Source: Aspidiotus rigidus
Taxonomy: Eukaryota > Arthropoda > Insecta > Hemiptera > Diaspididae
Direction: 5' to 3'
Assembly: GCA_035079385.1 (NCBI GenBank)
Contig: JAVHKY010000026.1
Span: 3,188,501-3,252,500 of the forward strand
Length of the DNA stretch: 64,000 nt
In this document: piece after piece, positions 48,907-58,413 of the stretch
Position numbering within the stretch: the stretch's first letter is position 1
Layout of the letters: every line of letters starts with the position of its first letter
The notes under the pieces: model-generated
Seen by the model: the letters and a program-made list of their open reading frames with translations, nothing else
What the model was told of the DNA's origin: nothing
Databases searched by the model: none
Program-made: the position numbers and the translations under genes

Positions 48907-49058
48907 TTATTCAGGAATTAGATCTTCTAAAGCATATAGGTCAAGTAAACCTTTCGTCATTTGCAACATGATTTCTCCTAGAGTGTCCTCGACCAGTGGA
49001 TTCACTTCCTGGATGATTTCTCTCCAGTTTTCATTCACGAATCTGTTTGTCGTATCAC
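48907..49058 (-). CDS. Gene B exon 5 (C-terminal motif)
   Basis: Acceptor TTTTTCGCAG. 152 nt: two bases complete the split serine codon, then 49 codons and TAA. It encodes DTTNRFVNENWREI, the conserved C-terminal takeout helix, ending EDLIPE. The downstream AATAAA begins at the last two bases of the stop codon. Confidence 0.88.
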
Positions 49059-51067
49059 CTGCGAAAAATTACGAAAACTTTATTGCCGCATAATATAATC
49101 GTTGAAAACTCTCGAGTATATTTGAAAAAATAGGTATATTCCGGTTTCCCTATATTTTGACCGCCACCGTCTCCGAATAATGTCACGTAATAGACTCCTC
49201 GGGCACTACCTTAATGACACGAACGGAGCTACGGTCGTCTACTCTGCGCTGTTATTCAGTTACGTCGTCATACTTATGCCGTACAGCCATCAAGAGAGGC
49301 AAAACCGGAAACATACTCGTATAAGATCGTACGTATTGTAGCGAGTTACACAGTATTATCTGCAGTGGTTGATGCGGAGACTGGCGCAAGCATTCATTAT
49401 GTGTGCACCGTGCAGCTCCTTTACGCATTTTGTTTATCGTACGAACATCTCACTCGTATTTTTGTCGTACTTTCCTAGCGTTAGAATTGAACGTAAGTAG
49501 GTTATGTTCGTCGAATATTACGAATTAAATTATACAGTAGAGATTATAATCGCGAGCTCTTATATTACCTAGATGGGAATGACTGTGTTCCGTGATGAAT
49601 GTAACCACGTGGTTCAAATTCTCAGCACTGACGATGAGGTTTACCTGTTCAGGTAGTGATTTTTGATGATACGTCTCAACTTTGTTCGAAGGTCTCAGAA
49701 CTACTTGCACCTAAAGTCTCAGAAGAGAATTACAGACACTCACACTATCTGCAGTAGCAGCAAAAGTTGTGTATTTCCAAACGGAAATTCGAGGCCTCAA
49801 GTCATATGAGTGGAAAAGAAGAAAGAAATAGTTCCAAGTTTTCAAACTTACAATGACAGGGAAACTTGAATTCGGATGATGCTCTTGCAACAAGCTCAGA
49901 ACTCTTGAATTTTTTCGAGTATAGCAACCAAAGACAGGTGACTCATTTTTTGAGTTACGAGGCACAGAGAGAAAGAGAGAATCAGAAAATTTCAAATATC
50001 GAATTGCGAGAAACAGTTTGTATTCTAGGTAAAGCAGGACCTCAAATTCTTGATGCTGACGTCACGTACTTCGAACGTCTTACAGATTTTGATATTTTTA
50101 GCAAAGAACCGGTTGTATAGGGGTTTTCCCCCAACTTGGAAAAATTTCCACTCTCTAGCTACATATTTCAAAGTCCCTAAAATAGTCCCAGGTTACTGAT
50201 GACATCCGATTTTATACAAGCTTTATAGTGGGTCTAAGCCGCCTCCTTCATACTAGTTTTATACTGGTCTAGGCTTGCTTAAATTCTCAATATCAAAACC
50301 AATTTAACTCATAGAACAGGTTCCCTGCGTTGCTCGTTCGAATTTGTTAAAGAAGCCGTCGTTTTCTAATGTCTTTACCGGCGCCCCATCTCATTTAAAT
50401 CTGCGTATCCGAGTTTGAGTTCCCCTGTGCGAAAATAATGTAGTATATTAGGCAACCAGGCCACTAATGTACAGGTGATTAAGACACAAAAAATGGTCTC
50501 GTAAACATTTTGGGGTACACAAGGGGAAATTATTGTAGATGGTCAAGTTTGGTGCCCCGAAGAACATATCAAAGTTCTTTATTAAGCGGCACTGCCGTCG
50601 ATATAATGATTAAACGAAAAATGACCGACGTTTCGATAATTACGACTATCTTCTTCGGGGTCAAGAAATATACTCGTGCCGATTCATTTCATTCTTTCAT
50701 ATCAAAGTTCCCACCCCCCACACCTTGTGCTAAATTTTCTGTGGCACGTTTTAGCTCCCAAAATTGGTTTTTTGCGAATATCTCGAAAAATTTGGACTCA
50801 ATTAAAAAAAATCTTCAGTTAAAAAATGTTCCTCGTAAAATTTACTACATTTTAGTGTACTTGAACTTTGTTGTAAGTTCGATTATAAGCTCAAAAAGTT
50901 CGCACAAAGTTAAATGCTTTTAGATGAAAATATTTTTTTCGGAAATAGTTTTTTTCTATGGGAGCTAAAATTTTCATTTATGGCTTGGAAGTTGCACTGA
51001 AATAATACAGATAATATGGCGAAGATTTCAAATCGATAGGTGCAGCGGTTCTCGAGTTATAAGAGGG

Positions 51068-51100
<33 letters not shown>

Positions 51101-54100
51101 TTTCTGCTTTGTATACTTAGATTCACAAGGAACACTTTTTGTTTGGAACATCATTAAAGTGGAGTTCGATTATTTGAAATATTCGAAAAAATCGGTATTC
51201 TTTCAAAAGCTCGGTACTTTCAGCGTACTTTAAAACAAAATACAGATAGTCAATTCTGAAGAAAATATCGCAGAAAACATTCTTTTTCTTCAATTTTTTT
51301 CTAATTGGAGCTCAATCTTCCGAGGTATTTGAAAAAGACTAATTTGCTTCCAAAAGCTCCAAATTTTTTACCAGCTTCAGGAGAAAATTGAGATAGTCCA
51401 TTATATAGCAAATTTCACGAGAAACACTTTTTGTACAAAACTTTTTTGAATTGGAGCTTGATTTTTCGAGATATTTCCAAAAAAAAAGATTTTCATGTAA
51501 AAACTTTCAACTTTGTACGAACTTTTTGAGCTTATAATCGAACCTACAACAAAGTTAAGTAAAAAATTTTACAGGGAACATTTTTTGTCTGAAGATTTTT
51601 TTTCATTGAGTCCAAATTTTTCGAGATATTCGCAAAAAACCAATTTTTGGGGGCTAAAACGTGCCACAGAAAATTTAGCACAAGGTATGGGGATGGGAAC
51701 TTTGATATGTTCTTCGGGGCACCAAACTTCACCATTTACAATAATTTCCCTTTGTGTACCACAAAATGTTTACAACGATGTCTTTATCGCCTACACTATA
51801 TTAGAAATTCGTGAGGCCAGTTGTCCCCCATACTAGGCTATACTAGGCCTAAGCCTGACATGCAGTAGACTCGCAATTTATTCTAGAAATCAGTTATTCC
51901 AAGTGAGAAAAAGAGAGCAATTTTGATGACGTCACAAACTGGAGACATTACGGATGGTGATGACGTCACCAAGCAATAACACGACGTCAGAAGGAGATTA
52001 AATTAGTGGATTCCCCCCCCCCCTCTCAGAAAATTTGCGAGGAGTCCTTGACTTGATCCAGAATAGTTAGCTTATCATACCGGACCAGTAATGAAACCCT
52101 GAAAGCTAGTTACCTTAAAATAAGTATACTAGACTTCACGGACATTGATGACGTCACAACGAGGTTTAAAGGGGTTGATGTCTTTCCCGTGCCTTTATAA
52201 GCTCTCGAAAATTCGCAATCTTAGGACTGGACTCCTTTTTGAGAAGGAACGTGTTTTATTGGAGAGTTTTTCGGAAAAAAACGTCACCGGCCGAGCGGCA
52301 AAGCCCCCCTTCCTATCATAATTATATAGCTCGGAGGGCGAGGACTGTGACGTCACAATCTGATGATGTTTTGGACCAGTTTTTTTTTCCAAGTTCCCTC
52401 CTATCATATATAGATTGGGGGCGGGTCCTGTGCAGTCACAGTTTGGTGACGTCACAGATCATTATTTTTCAAGTTTCTCTCGTATTATACATAGTTTCGA
52501 AGACCTGGCCTGTGACGTCACAACTTACAATTTTGAGATCCCAAGTGCTCCATATAAAACAGGTTTCTCGTCAACTCCGTTAAAGAACCTATGAGTTTTT
52601 TCAAGTCCCCCTCCTATCATATATAGCTTCGAGGACGGGACCTGAGATTTCACAGTTTTATGATGTCTTAGGTCAGATTTGTGACGTCACAATCTGATAA
52701 TGTCTTAGATCAGTTTTTTTCCAAGTCCCCCTCTTGTAAACGCGAAAGGACGAATACTCCGAACGGAGAGTAAACAATACAAACCGCAAAAAAATTATAA
52801 ACGACGAGCGCTTTCGGTTAATAAACCATCATCAAGCCTGAACTGAAAGCAACTGAGGAACAGAAGAGAAAAACGAGGTATTAAGATTGACCAAACGAGA
52901 AATCGCGGTGTGAATCATAAACCAGTTCAATCAGGCCATCTTCCGGAATGTACGAGTTGAGTACAGTGATACCATCGGTGTTGAGATGACGCATTATCTC
53001 TATATGCTCGAGGGCAACGCGTTTACGGTAGGAATTCTCCTTATGGAGGAGCTTTTCGGATCCCTCACAGAAGCTGTGGCCACTGTTTATTAAATGATCA
53101 GCAAAAGCTGACTCCCCTGAATGTCCCTTCTTCCAAGACTTCAGGTGCTCAGCTACTCTAACTTTCATTTGGCGGCTGGTTCCACCATCCCTGCATTCCA
53201 ACTTATAAACACCACTCCTCTCGTAAACGGGTATGGGGTCCTTCAGCCTCACAAACAACCTCTTGACTGTGGTAGGTTTACAAAACGGGCGAAGGGCCCG
53301 ACCCAATTGGAAGGAGAACTTCCCCAGGAGAGGGAGACTGATCCATCGCAAACGACGATCGCGGATCGTGTCTCGGGGGAGGGAGGTGGTGGAACCAAGA
53401 AGGCTCCTTGTAACTTTCCTCCGAACCATCACGTCAACGTCGACATTGACCCCATTCACTCTAGCCAGGTGTTTTATTGTGAGTCCCCCTCCTGTCATAT
53501 ATAGCTCCAAAGTGCGGGCCTGTGACGTCAGAACCTACATTTTTCAAATTCGAAGTGCTACTTAAAACAATTTTTCTACCACCCCCAGTTCAATTCCGTT
53601 AAAAAAACCGGACGTTTTTCCAAGTCTCCCGCCCCTATCATCTATAGCTTGGGGCGGGGCCTGTGACGTCACACTTTGATGACGTCATGTATCAGCCTTG
53701 TGACTTCACAATCTCATGACGTCATAAATTTCTTTTTTTCAAAGTTCCCTCCAATTATATATAGCTCCAGAATCCGGGCCTGTGACGTCACAATCTACGT
53801 TTTCTAAACCCACATGCCCCATAGAACAGGTTTCCTGACACCACTCGTTCAACTCCGTTAAAGAACCCGTGAGTTTCATGTCTTTACCGACATCGGTATC
53901 CCAGCCGTCTATTGGAGATCTGCGAGTTCAAGTCTGAGTAGATCTGTCTTCTCCCCCCCCCCCACCACCCCAGAAAATTTGCCAGAAATCCTAGACGTGA
54001 TCCAGAATAGTTAGCTTATCATACCAGACCAAGAACGAGGACGAACGAGTGGAGCGGATGAGTTCCTAAAAGCTAGTTCGCTTAAAATATATAAACTAGA

Positions 54101-57100
54101 CGTCACGGATGTTGATTACGTCACAAAAAGGTGTAAGCTAGTTGATGTCTCTATTGTGCCCGTATCCGATCTCGAAAATTATTCTGTACTAGCTGGTAGC
54201 TGGATCGAGCAACTATAAAAATAATTATGTTAAAAATGTTAATTGGCTCCGCTAGAACATTTATTTTATTCTGTGTGCTTCGAAATTCGTTCAAGTCCCG
54301 AGTGTCGGATTTTTCAAGATTTATTAAGACGTGGCGACTTCTAATCAAGTCATAAATGCCGAACCTGGATATGGGAATTTGGAATTGAAGTATATATACG
54401 AAAAAGAGCGTTCTACATGGCATTTAGTTACCAATAGGAAACATTGGGACTGCAAGAGCTGTTCTTATGGGGGAATTGTGTGACCGGATAATCAACTTCC
54501 TTCAGCGCGAAAATAAAGGTCATGTTTCATGTCTCACAAAGGATGGCATCACTTTAAGTAGGTCAAGGCCATGCCTACCTCATGACGTCATCAACAGATT
54601 GACTTTGTCAATTGAGAAGAGTAGGCAAACCTTTTTGTACGGGGATTTTAACATGTGTATGTCTTTGGACTGAGATGCAGTCGAAAATTTGCATGACCCT
54701 TCCTGTGAAGCGCTTGATGTCATCGATTACGTTGTCAATAATCATGACCTTCTTTATAGAGAGCTGCATAGGGTAACATAGGTCAAAAGTGTAGCCTAGT
54801 ACACTTTGTATCAGTCAGTCTATATATAGGAGCCTAAAATTGTAGCCTGTAGGCTAAGAAATACCTCGAGCTAGTTAGGAAGTAATTATACCAGAAACTA
54901 GACTAAGGGAAGTAGTCCGTGCAATTATGTCATAAAGTGGGTATCCTCTAGAGCCCGGTGCTAGGCGAGATTAAGGAACTATAAAACAGGTGTGATCACG
55001 CTGATGACATCGTGCGTGCATGCGTGGAGGATTGCGGATTGTGGATCGATTTAAATAACATTGCTCCACAATCCGCAATCCTCAATCCTCCACACACGCA
55101 CGCACGATGTCATCAGTGTGATCAAATACCTGTTTAAGCAAGGCCAGTCACAGCCATGAAAACGCCCATGTTTTTCATGAATATGTCTCAGGGCTGGGGA
55201 TCAGTTGGAAATCTGTAAGAAGAAAGACGCTCTATGACGTCATCATTGACCTTGACCTACTTTAGAGGCCTGGAAAAATTTCGACCTCTTTTCCTATATT
55301 CTTAGCCTTCATTATACTTTTATTGATGAAGGAAAAATTCAAGCGAAAACGCACCTCTTTCAATTTTGCTTGAATTTTTTCTTTATCTATTCGTGTACCA
55401 CGCGGGTAAACTGTTTTCTTTTATTGATAAGATAAGACGTCACAGACGAGGTAGGAAGTATATCAAAATCTTGATGATTGAGCCCTGTTAGAGCTCTGAG
55501 ACGTAACAAACTCGGATTGGATATAAGTAGAGACCGGATTCCTCGGCATTTGGCACTTTTTCTCCTGAAGGGCGAAATCAATGAGAATAAAAATGAAGTT
55601 TGAATCATGACAAATAGGAAGCAGGAAAAAAATTATATTTTGCCGAGAAATGCCGAAACTGGAATAAATGCCGAAAAATGCCGAAATTACTAGAAATCTT
55701 AGATTGCAATAGAACTGAGAAATTGAATATTTTGTTGAAAATTACCAAATTTTGCTTGAAAACAAGTCGATTTTATTTAAGAAATACTGAATTTTGGGCC
55801 AAGATTAGGCCAAATCTTGTCAAAAAATTCATAAATGTGGGCCTGAAACTGAGTAATTTTGATTGGAAAAATCAACGAAATTCGCTCCGAAGTGAGGCGG
55901 TTTTGATTGAAAATTGATAAATTTTTTCTTCCGAAATTGAATAGTTTTGGTGAGAAATAAAGTAATTTTGGTTGGAAATTAAATAATTTTCATCGAGAGT
56001 GAGTAAATGTACTGAAAAAAGCCTATTTCCTCCCCTTTTTTTCTTTAAATGGCAAATGTTGCCGAATTTTGGAATTTCAGTTCCGAAATTTACACGTTTT
56101 TTGCCGAAAAATCCGGTCTCCAGATATAAGACAAAAAAATTTTATTCCCCGAACTGTGTAAGGCAAATCGTATATTAATGCACTCGTTGTTAGTGTCAAT
56201 ACAAGAAGTTCGTGCAGAGTGCCTCAGGGAATGTTCAAAGTTGGAAAAGTTCCGATGGTGTCTGAAGGATCGGTGATTTGTACTCGTCATTATGACTAAA
56301 ATTAGCATTATCTATTATAATATCATCTCAGTCAGAGCCGTGCTCTGAAGAAAAATCATGAATTTGATGCTTACTCAATTCCTTGTTTCCATTGAACAAA
56401 TTTTGGAAGTATAAACGAAGTCCTCCTAATTTTAGATGGACTTTACGACCTTTCGCGCTTAAATGGGTTTTACCGTTCTTCTTTTCGTATTTCCCAAGAA
56501 TACTGACATTGGCTTCGACATTAGCTGTAAAAAGAAAAAGAAAGAAAACTCTAAATAAAACGTGAAAGACGAATACTCCGACGTGGAGTAAAACATGCAA
56601 ACCGCAGAAAAATAAAAGACGACGAGCGCTTTCGGTTAAATAACCATCCGGATTCGTTTAAAGAAAACTCTCTTGATTGACTTATGACAGACATTAAATT
56701 TAGTATGCAAGATCGTTTGCCCCTGATTATAGATGTATCGAGAAGAATTTCGATTTGTGGTTATGGCCGAGCTGGGTAAATTGTACCAATTTATGATCCC
56801 ATTGTAGAAAATTCTGACGTTTCAGATTTTCAGAAATCTCGAAAGTCCTGTCTAAAATACGCTGGCTGTTTATTGTTTTAGTTCTGTTTATGAAATTTTT
56901 GGGACTTGTACAAATGGAGTCATATAAGTTGCCTATTTGTACGCGTTACAGGCGTGTTTTATTGAGCTCTCCATCGTCGACCAATAATTTACGTAAATTA
57001 ATTCCAAATTCTCTCTTTAATAGTTGTTCATTTCGGCTTCTTTCTTTCTCTTCACGTTGTCTTCATAACAGGAAGATGCTTACGATTTGCGCTCGCCAGC

Positions 57101-58376
57101 CAAAGTGATTCAAAACATTATACGGCTAAGGCTACTTATTTACCTTGAATTTATGTCTCGAATAACAATATTACTTCGACAATTCTATTAACTACGCAAA
57201 ATCTTCACTATTTTTTAGACGAAATTCGCCGTAGACCTAGATATGTATATTTATAATATAGGTATATATGTATACTTACTAAAAGTTCCATTCGATTTTC
57301 CATTGCCGTTGATAGGAACTAATAAAATTTTTCCTTTAATCGTATAATCCGAGTAAACGACTAGTTTTGGGAACGCGACATTCATTGTGACGCTTGGTGC
57401 TTTAAAATCGATTCTGTAAAAAAAGAAGGTTCTTTTAAGTTAAGTGCTGCGCCTGTGAAGGATAATGATGCAGAAAAATAAACTCCCAAATTTCAAATAT
57501 TTATAATTTTTACACTCGTACAATTCTCTCTCCTGTAAATCAAACAAGAGTATTCTTATAGGTACTGATGAGGTTCAATTTTCTTGTGGAATTTCCGAGC
57601 TATCCCATTTGTTTTTTGTTACATAATTATCGATGTTATACGATAGAAATTTGTATGACGTACACGTTGCTTTTTTATTGCACGATCAAGTATATCAGAA
57701 ATAAGACGTGTAAAAACTGGAAGCTGTCAAAAATCGACGATTTTTTCTATCGATACGACAAGAATAGATTTTTTCACTTCTTTATCGATCGAAATAGACT
57801 TCTAATTATTTCAGAGTATAGAGACTTTTACATTCCGCTCTTCCCGCAGTTACTAGATTTTATTTTCAAATAGTTTCTGATCGAACTGATTCGATCGATA
57901 TTGAATTCGATTTTTTGAATAGCTCTACATTGATTTCGTGAGATTGTATAAACTTACTTCATTTGTGTCATATTGAACCTCTTGGCACCGTGAGCGCTTA
58001 TGTTCCGGAAGATGGCTTCAAAGTTGACAGATCCTGTCCCTTGTTGATGGAGCTTTACTTCAGGAAGACGGAATGGATCTAGTGGAGGAATACGCATTTC
58101 GGGAATTCCCTTTGATAGGCGAGGTTCCAGATCTGTGATCAACTTTATGAGACATTTTTCCAGATTCGGGTCTTTTCGTTTACACGGTTTTATGTATGAA
58201 GCTGAAATAGAAAAAAAAGACGTGTAGTTAGTTCTTGAACGACGTGAATTTCTGGAGACAACGCGCAATTTTTCTAAACTCACGTAATTCTTTAGCATAG
58301 GTGAACGTCACGATTGAAAGTACAACTAATGACAAATTGGTAAAATAAGATACTTTGGAAATCATTGTACACAGCC
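48907..58376 (-). CDS. Takeout-like / JHBP-family gene B (complete coding region)
   Basis: Secreted carrier protein of the takeout/JHBP family, expected in haemolymph or sensory lymph. Five exons: 58376-58284 (ATG at 58365), 58201-57958, 57413-57280, 56524-56375 and 49058-48907. Intron phases are 1, 2, 1, 1 and every junction keeps the frame, giving about 253 residues against a usual 240-250. A signal peptide (hydrophobic core, TYA end at about residue 24) precedes the cysteine pair CKRKDPNLEKC at about 34-44. Next come GIPEMRIPPLDPF, a VTMNVAFPKLVVYSDY strand, a YFQNLFNGNKEL helix and the C-terminal NRFVNENWREI motif. All are family hallmarks in the right order. The last intron is 7.3 kb and full of transposons. 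AATAAA overlaps the stop codon. An acceptor (TTTTGTTTCAG) just before exon 1 implies an upstream 5' UTR exon. The ligand cannot be told from sequence. Confidence 0.92.
49569..49710 (-). CDS. Candidate exon inside gene B intron 4, unrecognised
   Basis: Acceptor GAGACTTTAG and donor CTAG|GTAATATAAG bound 142 nt, phase 0 in and phase 1 out, fully open. It includes VVLRPSNKVETYHQK and LIVSAENLNHVVTF. An upstream open segment ending at 49852 with donor CATT|GTAAGTTTG joins it in phase 0. No family was recognised. It may be a nested gene, a decayed exon or chance. Confidence 0.25.
50473..51793. mobile_element. TAGGCG-family foldback element, copy 2
   Basis: Inverted arms about 50473-50910 and 51510-51793 share GTAAACATTTTGGGGTACAC, GGTGCCCCGAAGAACATATC, AAATTTTCTGTGGCACGTTT and TTTTTGCGAATATCTCGAAA blocks. 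It is related in end sequence and layout to the copy at 45004. The left arm is broken by a 120-bp insertion that the right arm lacks. A short GACA microsatellite (about 51070-51097) sits in the centre. Confidence 0.8.
50578..50697 (-). mobile_element. 120-bp hammerhead-bearing insertion with 13-bp duplication
   Basis: Flanked by exact CATATCAAAGTTC at 50565-50577 and 50698-50710. The other arm of the host foldback keeps the uninterrupted sequence (GAACATATCAAAGTTCCC in inverse near 51700), which proves an insertion. On the minus strand it carries CCCCGAAGAAGATAGTCGTA then ATTATCGAAACGTCGGTC, laid out like a PLE hammerhead with a GAAAC...GUC core. No coding sequence. Confidence 0.8.
52801..52840 (-). 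ncRNA. Hammerhead-like motif at the PLE 3' end
   Basis: Minus strand: CTTGATGA, stem II GGTT-TATT-AACC, GAAA, then GCGCTCGTC. It is 40-80 bases downstream of the ORF stop. The near-canonical CUGAUGA box (one base off) and clean stem II make this the best hammerhead candidate here, though stem III pairing is poor. Confidence 0.5.
52881..53480 (-). pseudogene. PLE ORF C-terminus with degraded GIY-YIG endonuclease
   Basis: The open frame ends at 52881. It has LPLLGKFSFQLGRALRPF (RT-endonuclease linker), then SGVYKLECRDGGTSRQMKVR, then AEHLKSWKKGHSGESAFADH and ALEHIEIMRHL. The GVY half of the GIY-YIG core is there. The YIG half is lost between CRDGG and TSRQ by a small deletion, so the nuclease should be dead. 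Only the family's last 200 residues are present. The N-terminal residues up to the duplication are flank-encoded. Confidence 0.85.
54981..55138. repeat. 158-bp inverted-repeat hairpin
   Basis: Arms AAACAGGT, TGATCAC(G/A)CTGATGACAT, CGTGCGTGC and GGAGGATTGCGGATTGTGGA match in inverse around a spacer of about 20 bases (ATCGATTTAAATAACATTG). There are a few mismatches and one small slip. It is a MITE-like hairpin with no clear duplication. Confidence 0.75.
55528..56123. mobile_element. hAT-type MITE with 7-8 bp duplication
   Basis: Inverted ends AGAGACCGGATT and AATCCGGTCTC are followed inward by TCGGCA/TGCCGA. ATATAAG lies directly outside both (55521-55527 and 56124-56130). The interior is built of GAAATTGAATA/TTTTGGTTGGAA-like degenerate words and has no transposase. 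Confidence 0.75.
56375..56524 (-). CDS. Gene B exon 4
   Basis: Acceptor TTCTTTTTACAG, donor TTGA|GTAAGC; 150 nt, phase 1 in and 1 out. It encodes NVEANVSILGKYEKKNGKTH, a long beta hairpin, and ends at YFQNLFNGNKEL, the family's LFNG(N/D)K(E/A)L segment. A 107-bp PLE-type insertion lies only 28 bases upstream of it. Confidence 0.9.
56553..56659 (-). mobile_element. 107-bp PLE-terminus insertion with 12-bp duplication
   Basis: Flanked by exact AAAGAAAACTCT at 56541-56552 and 56660-56671. The minus strand matches the 3' end of the PLE at 52734: GGTTATTTAACCGAAAGCGC, then TCGTCGTC, TGCGGTTTG and GGAGTATTCGTC. It keeps stem II and the GAAAGCGCTCG core of the hammerhead-like motif but has lost the upstream CTGATGA-like box. 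The left duplication overlaps the start of intron 3's acceptor tract, so the pyrimidine tract of exon 4 is partly the insertion's target. Confidence 0.85.
57280..57413 (-). CDS. Gene B exon 3
   Basis: Acceptor TTTTTTTACAG, donor TTTTA|GTAAGTATA; 134 nt, phase 2 in and 1 out. It encodes IDFKAPSVTMNVAFPKLVVY, then YTIKGKILLVPINGNGKSNG. The alternating strand followed by the GKILLVPINGNG turn is typical of the middle of takeout proteins. Confidence 0.9.
57414..57957. other. Gene B intron 2
   Basis: 544-bp phase-2 intron with standard GT-AG ends. A 101-codon plus-strand frame (57568-57873) is antisense to it, AT-rich and unlike any family, so it is taken as chance. Confidence 0.8.
57958..58201 (-). 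CDS. Gene B exon 2
   Basis: Acceptor TTTCTATTTCAG, donor ATGAA|GTAAGTTT; 244 nt, phase 1 in and 2 out. It encodes SYIKPCKRKDPNLEKC, an ITDLEPRLSKG helix, GIPEMRIPPLDPF and NISAHGAKRFNMTQM. It corresponds to gene A exons 2 plus 3 fused without the phase-1 intron. Confidence 0.92.
58284..58376 (-). CDS. Gene B exon 1 (5' UTR tail and signal peptide)
   Basis: Acceptor TTTTATTTTGTTTCAG, then 11 noncoding bases and ATG at 58365; donor TTAC|GTGAGTTT. It encodes 27 codons: MISKVSYFTNLSLVVLSIVT, then FTYAKEL. Phase 1 out gives KEL-P-SYIKPC. The acceptor implies an upstream noncoding exon beyond the retrotransposon fragment. Confidence 0.88.
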
Positions 58377-58413
58377 CTGAAACAAAATAAAATTTAGGTG
58401 AGATAGGAAAGAC

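Larger units (their letters stand above)
52734..53481 (-). mobile_element. 5'-truncated Penelope-like element with 10-bp duplication
   Basis: 748 bp bounded by AGTCCCCCTC on both sides (52724-52733 and 53482-53491), inserted into a 45-bp-family unit. It contains the end of the PLE ORF, a short 3' region and a hammerhead-like motif. The 5' part, including the RT, was not copied. Confidence 0.85.
51840..54130. repeat. CRE-rich dispersed repeat mosaic
   Basis: About a dozen TGACGTCA octamers, mostly as CCTGTGACGTCACAAT. They sit beside 45-bp-family words (CTCCTATCATATATAGCTCC) and AACAGGTTCC-family segments. It is broken by the PLE at 52734-53481. No gene. Confidence 0.7.
49059..56374. other. 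Gene B intron 4 (7.3 kb)
   Basis: Phase-1 intron splitting the serine codon between NKEL and DTTN. It contains a foldback, a 120-bp PLE-type insertion, a 748-bp PLE, CRE-rich repeats, a 158-bp hairpin and a hAT-type MITE, all listed separately. Confidence 0.85.

Noticed and set aside
49866..50120. Plus-strand frame reading ILGKAGPQILDADVTYFERL
   Set aside because: It looks protein-like and ends in a proper stop, but it starts at TTG, overlaps open minus-strand sequence with better splice signals, and matches no family I can name.
57568..57873. 101-codon plus-strand frame in gene B intron 2
   Set aside because: Antisense to an intron, AT-rich, no domain and no splice or start context that supports it.
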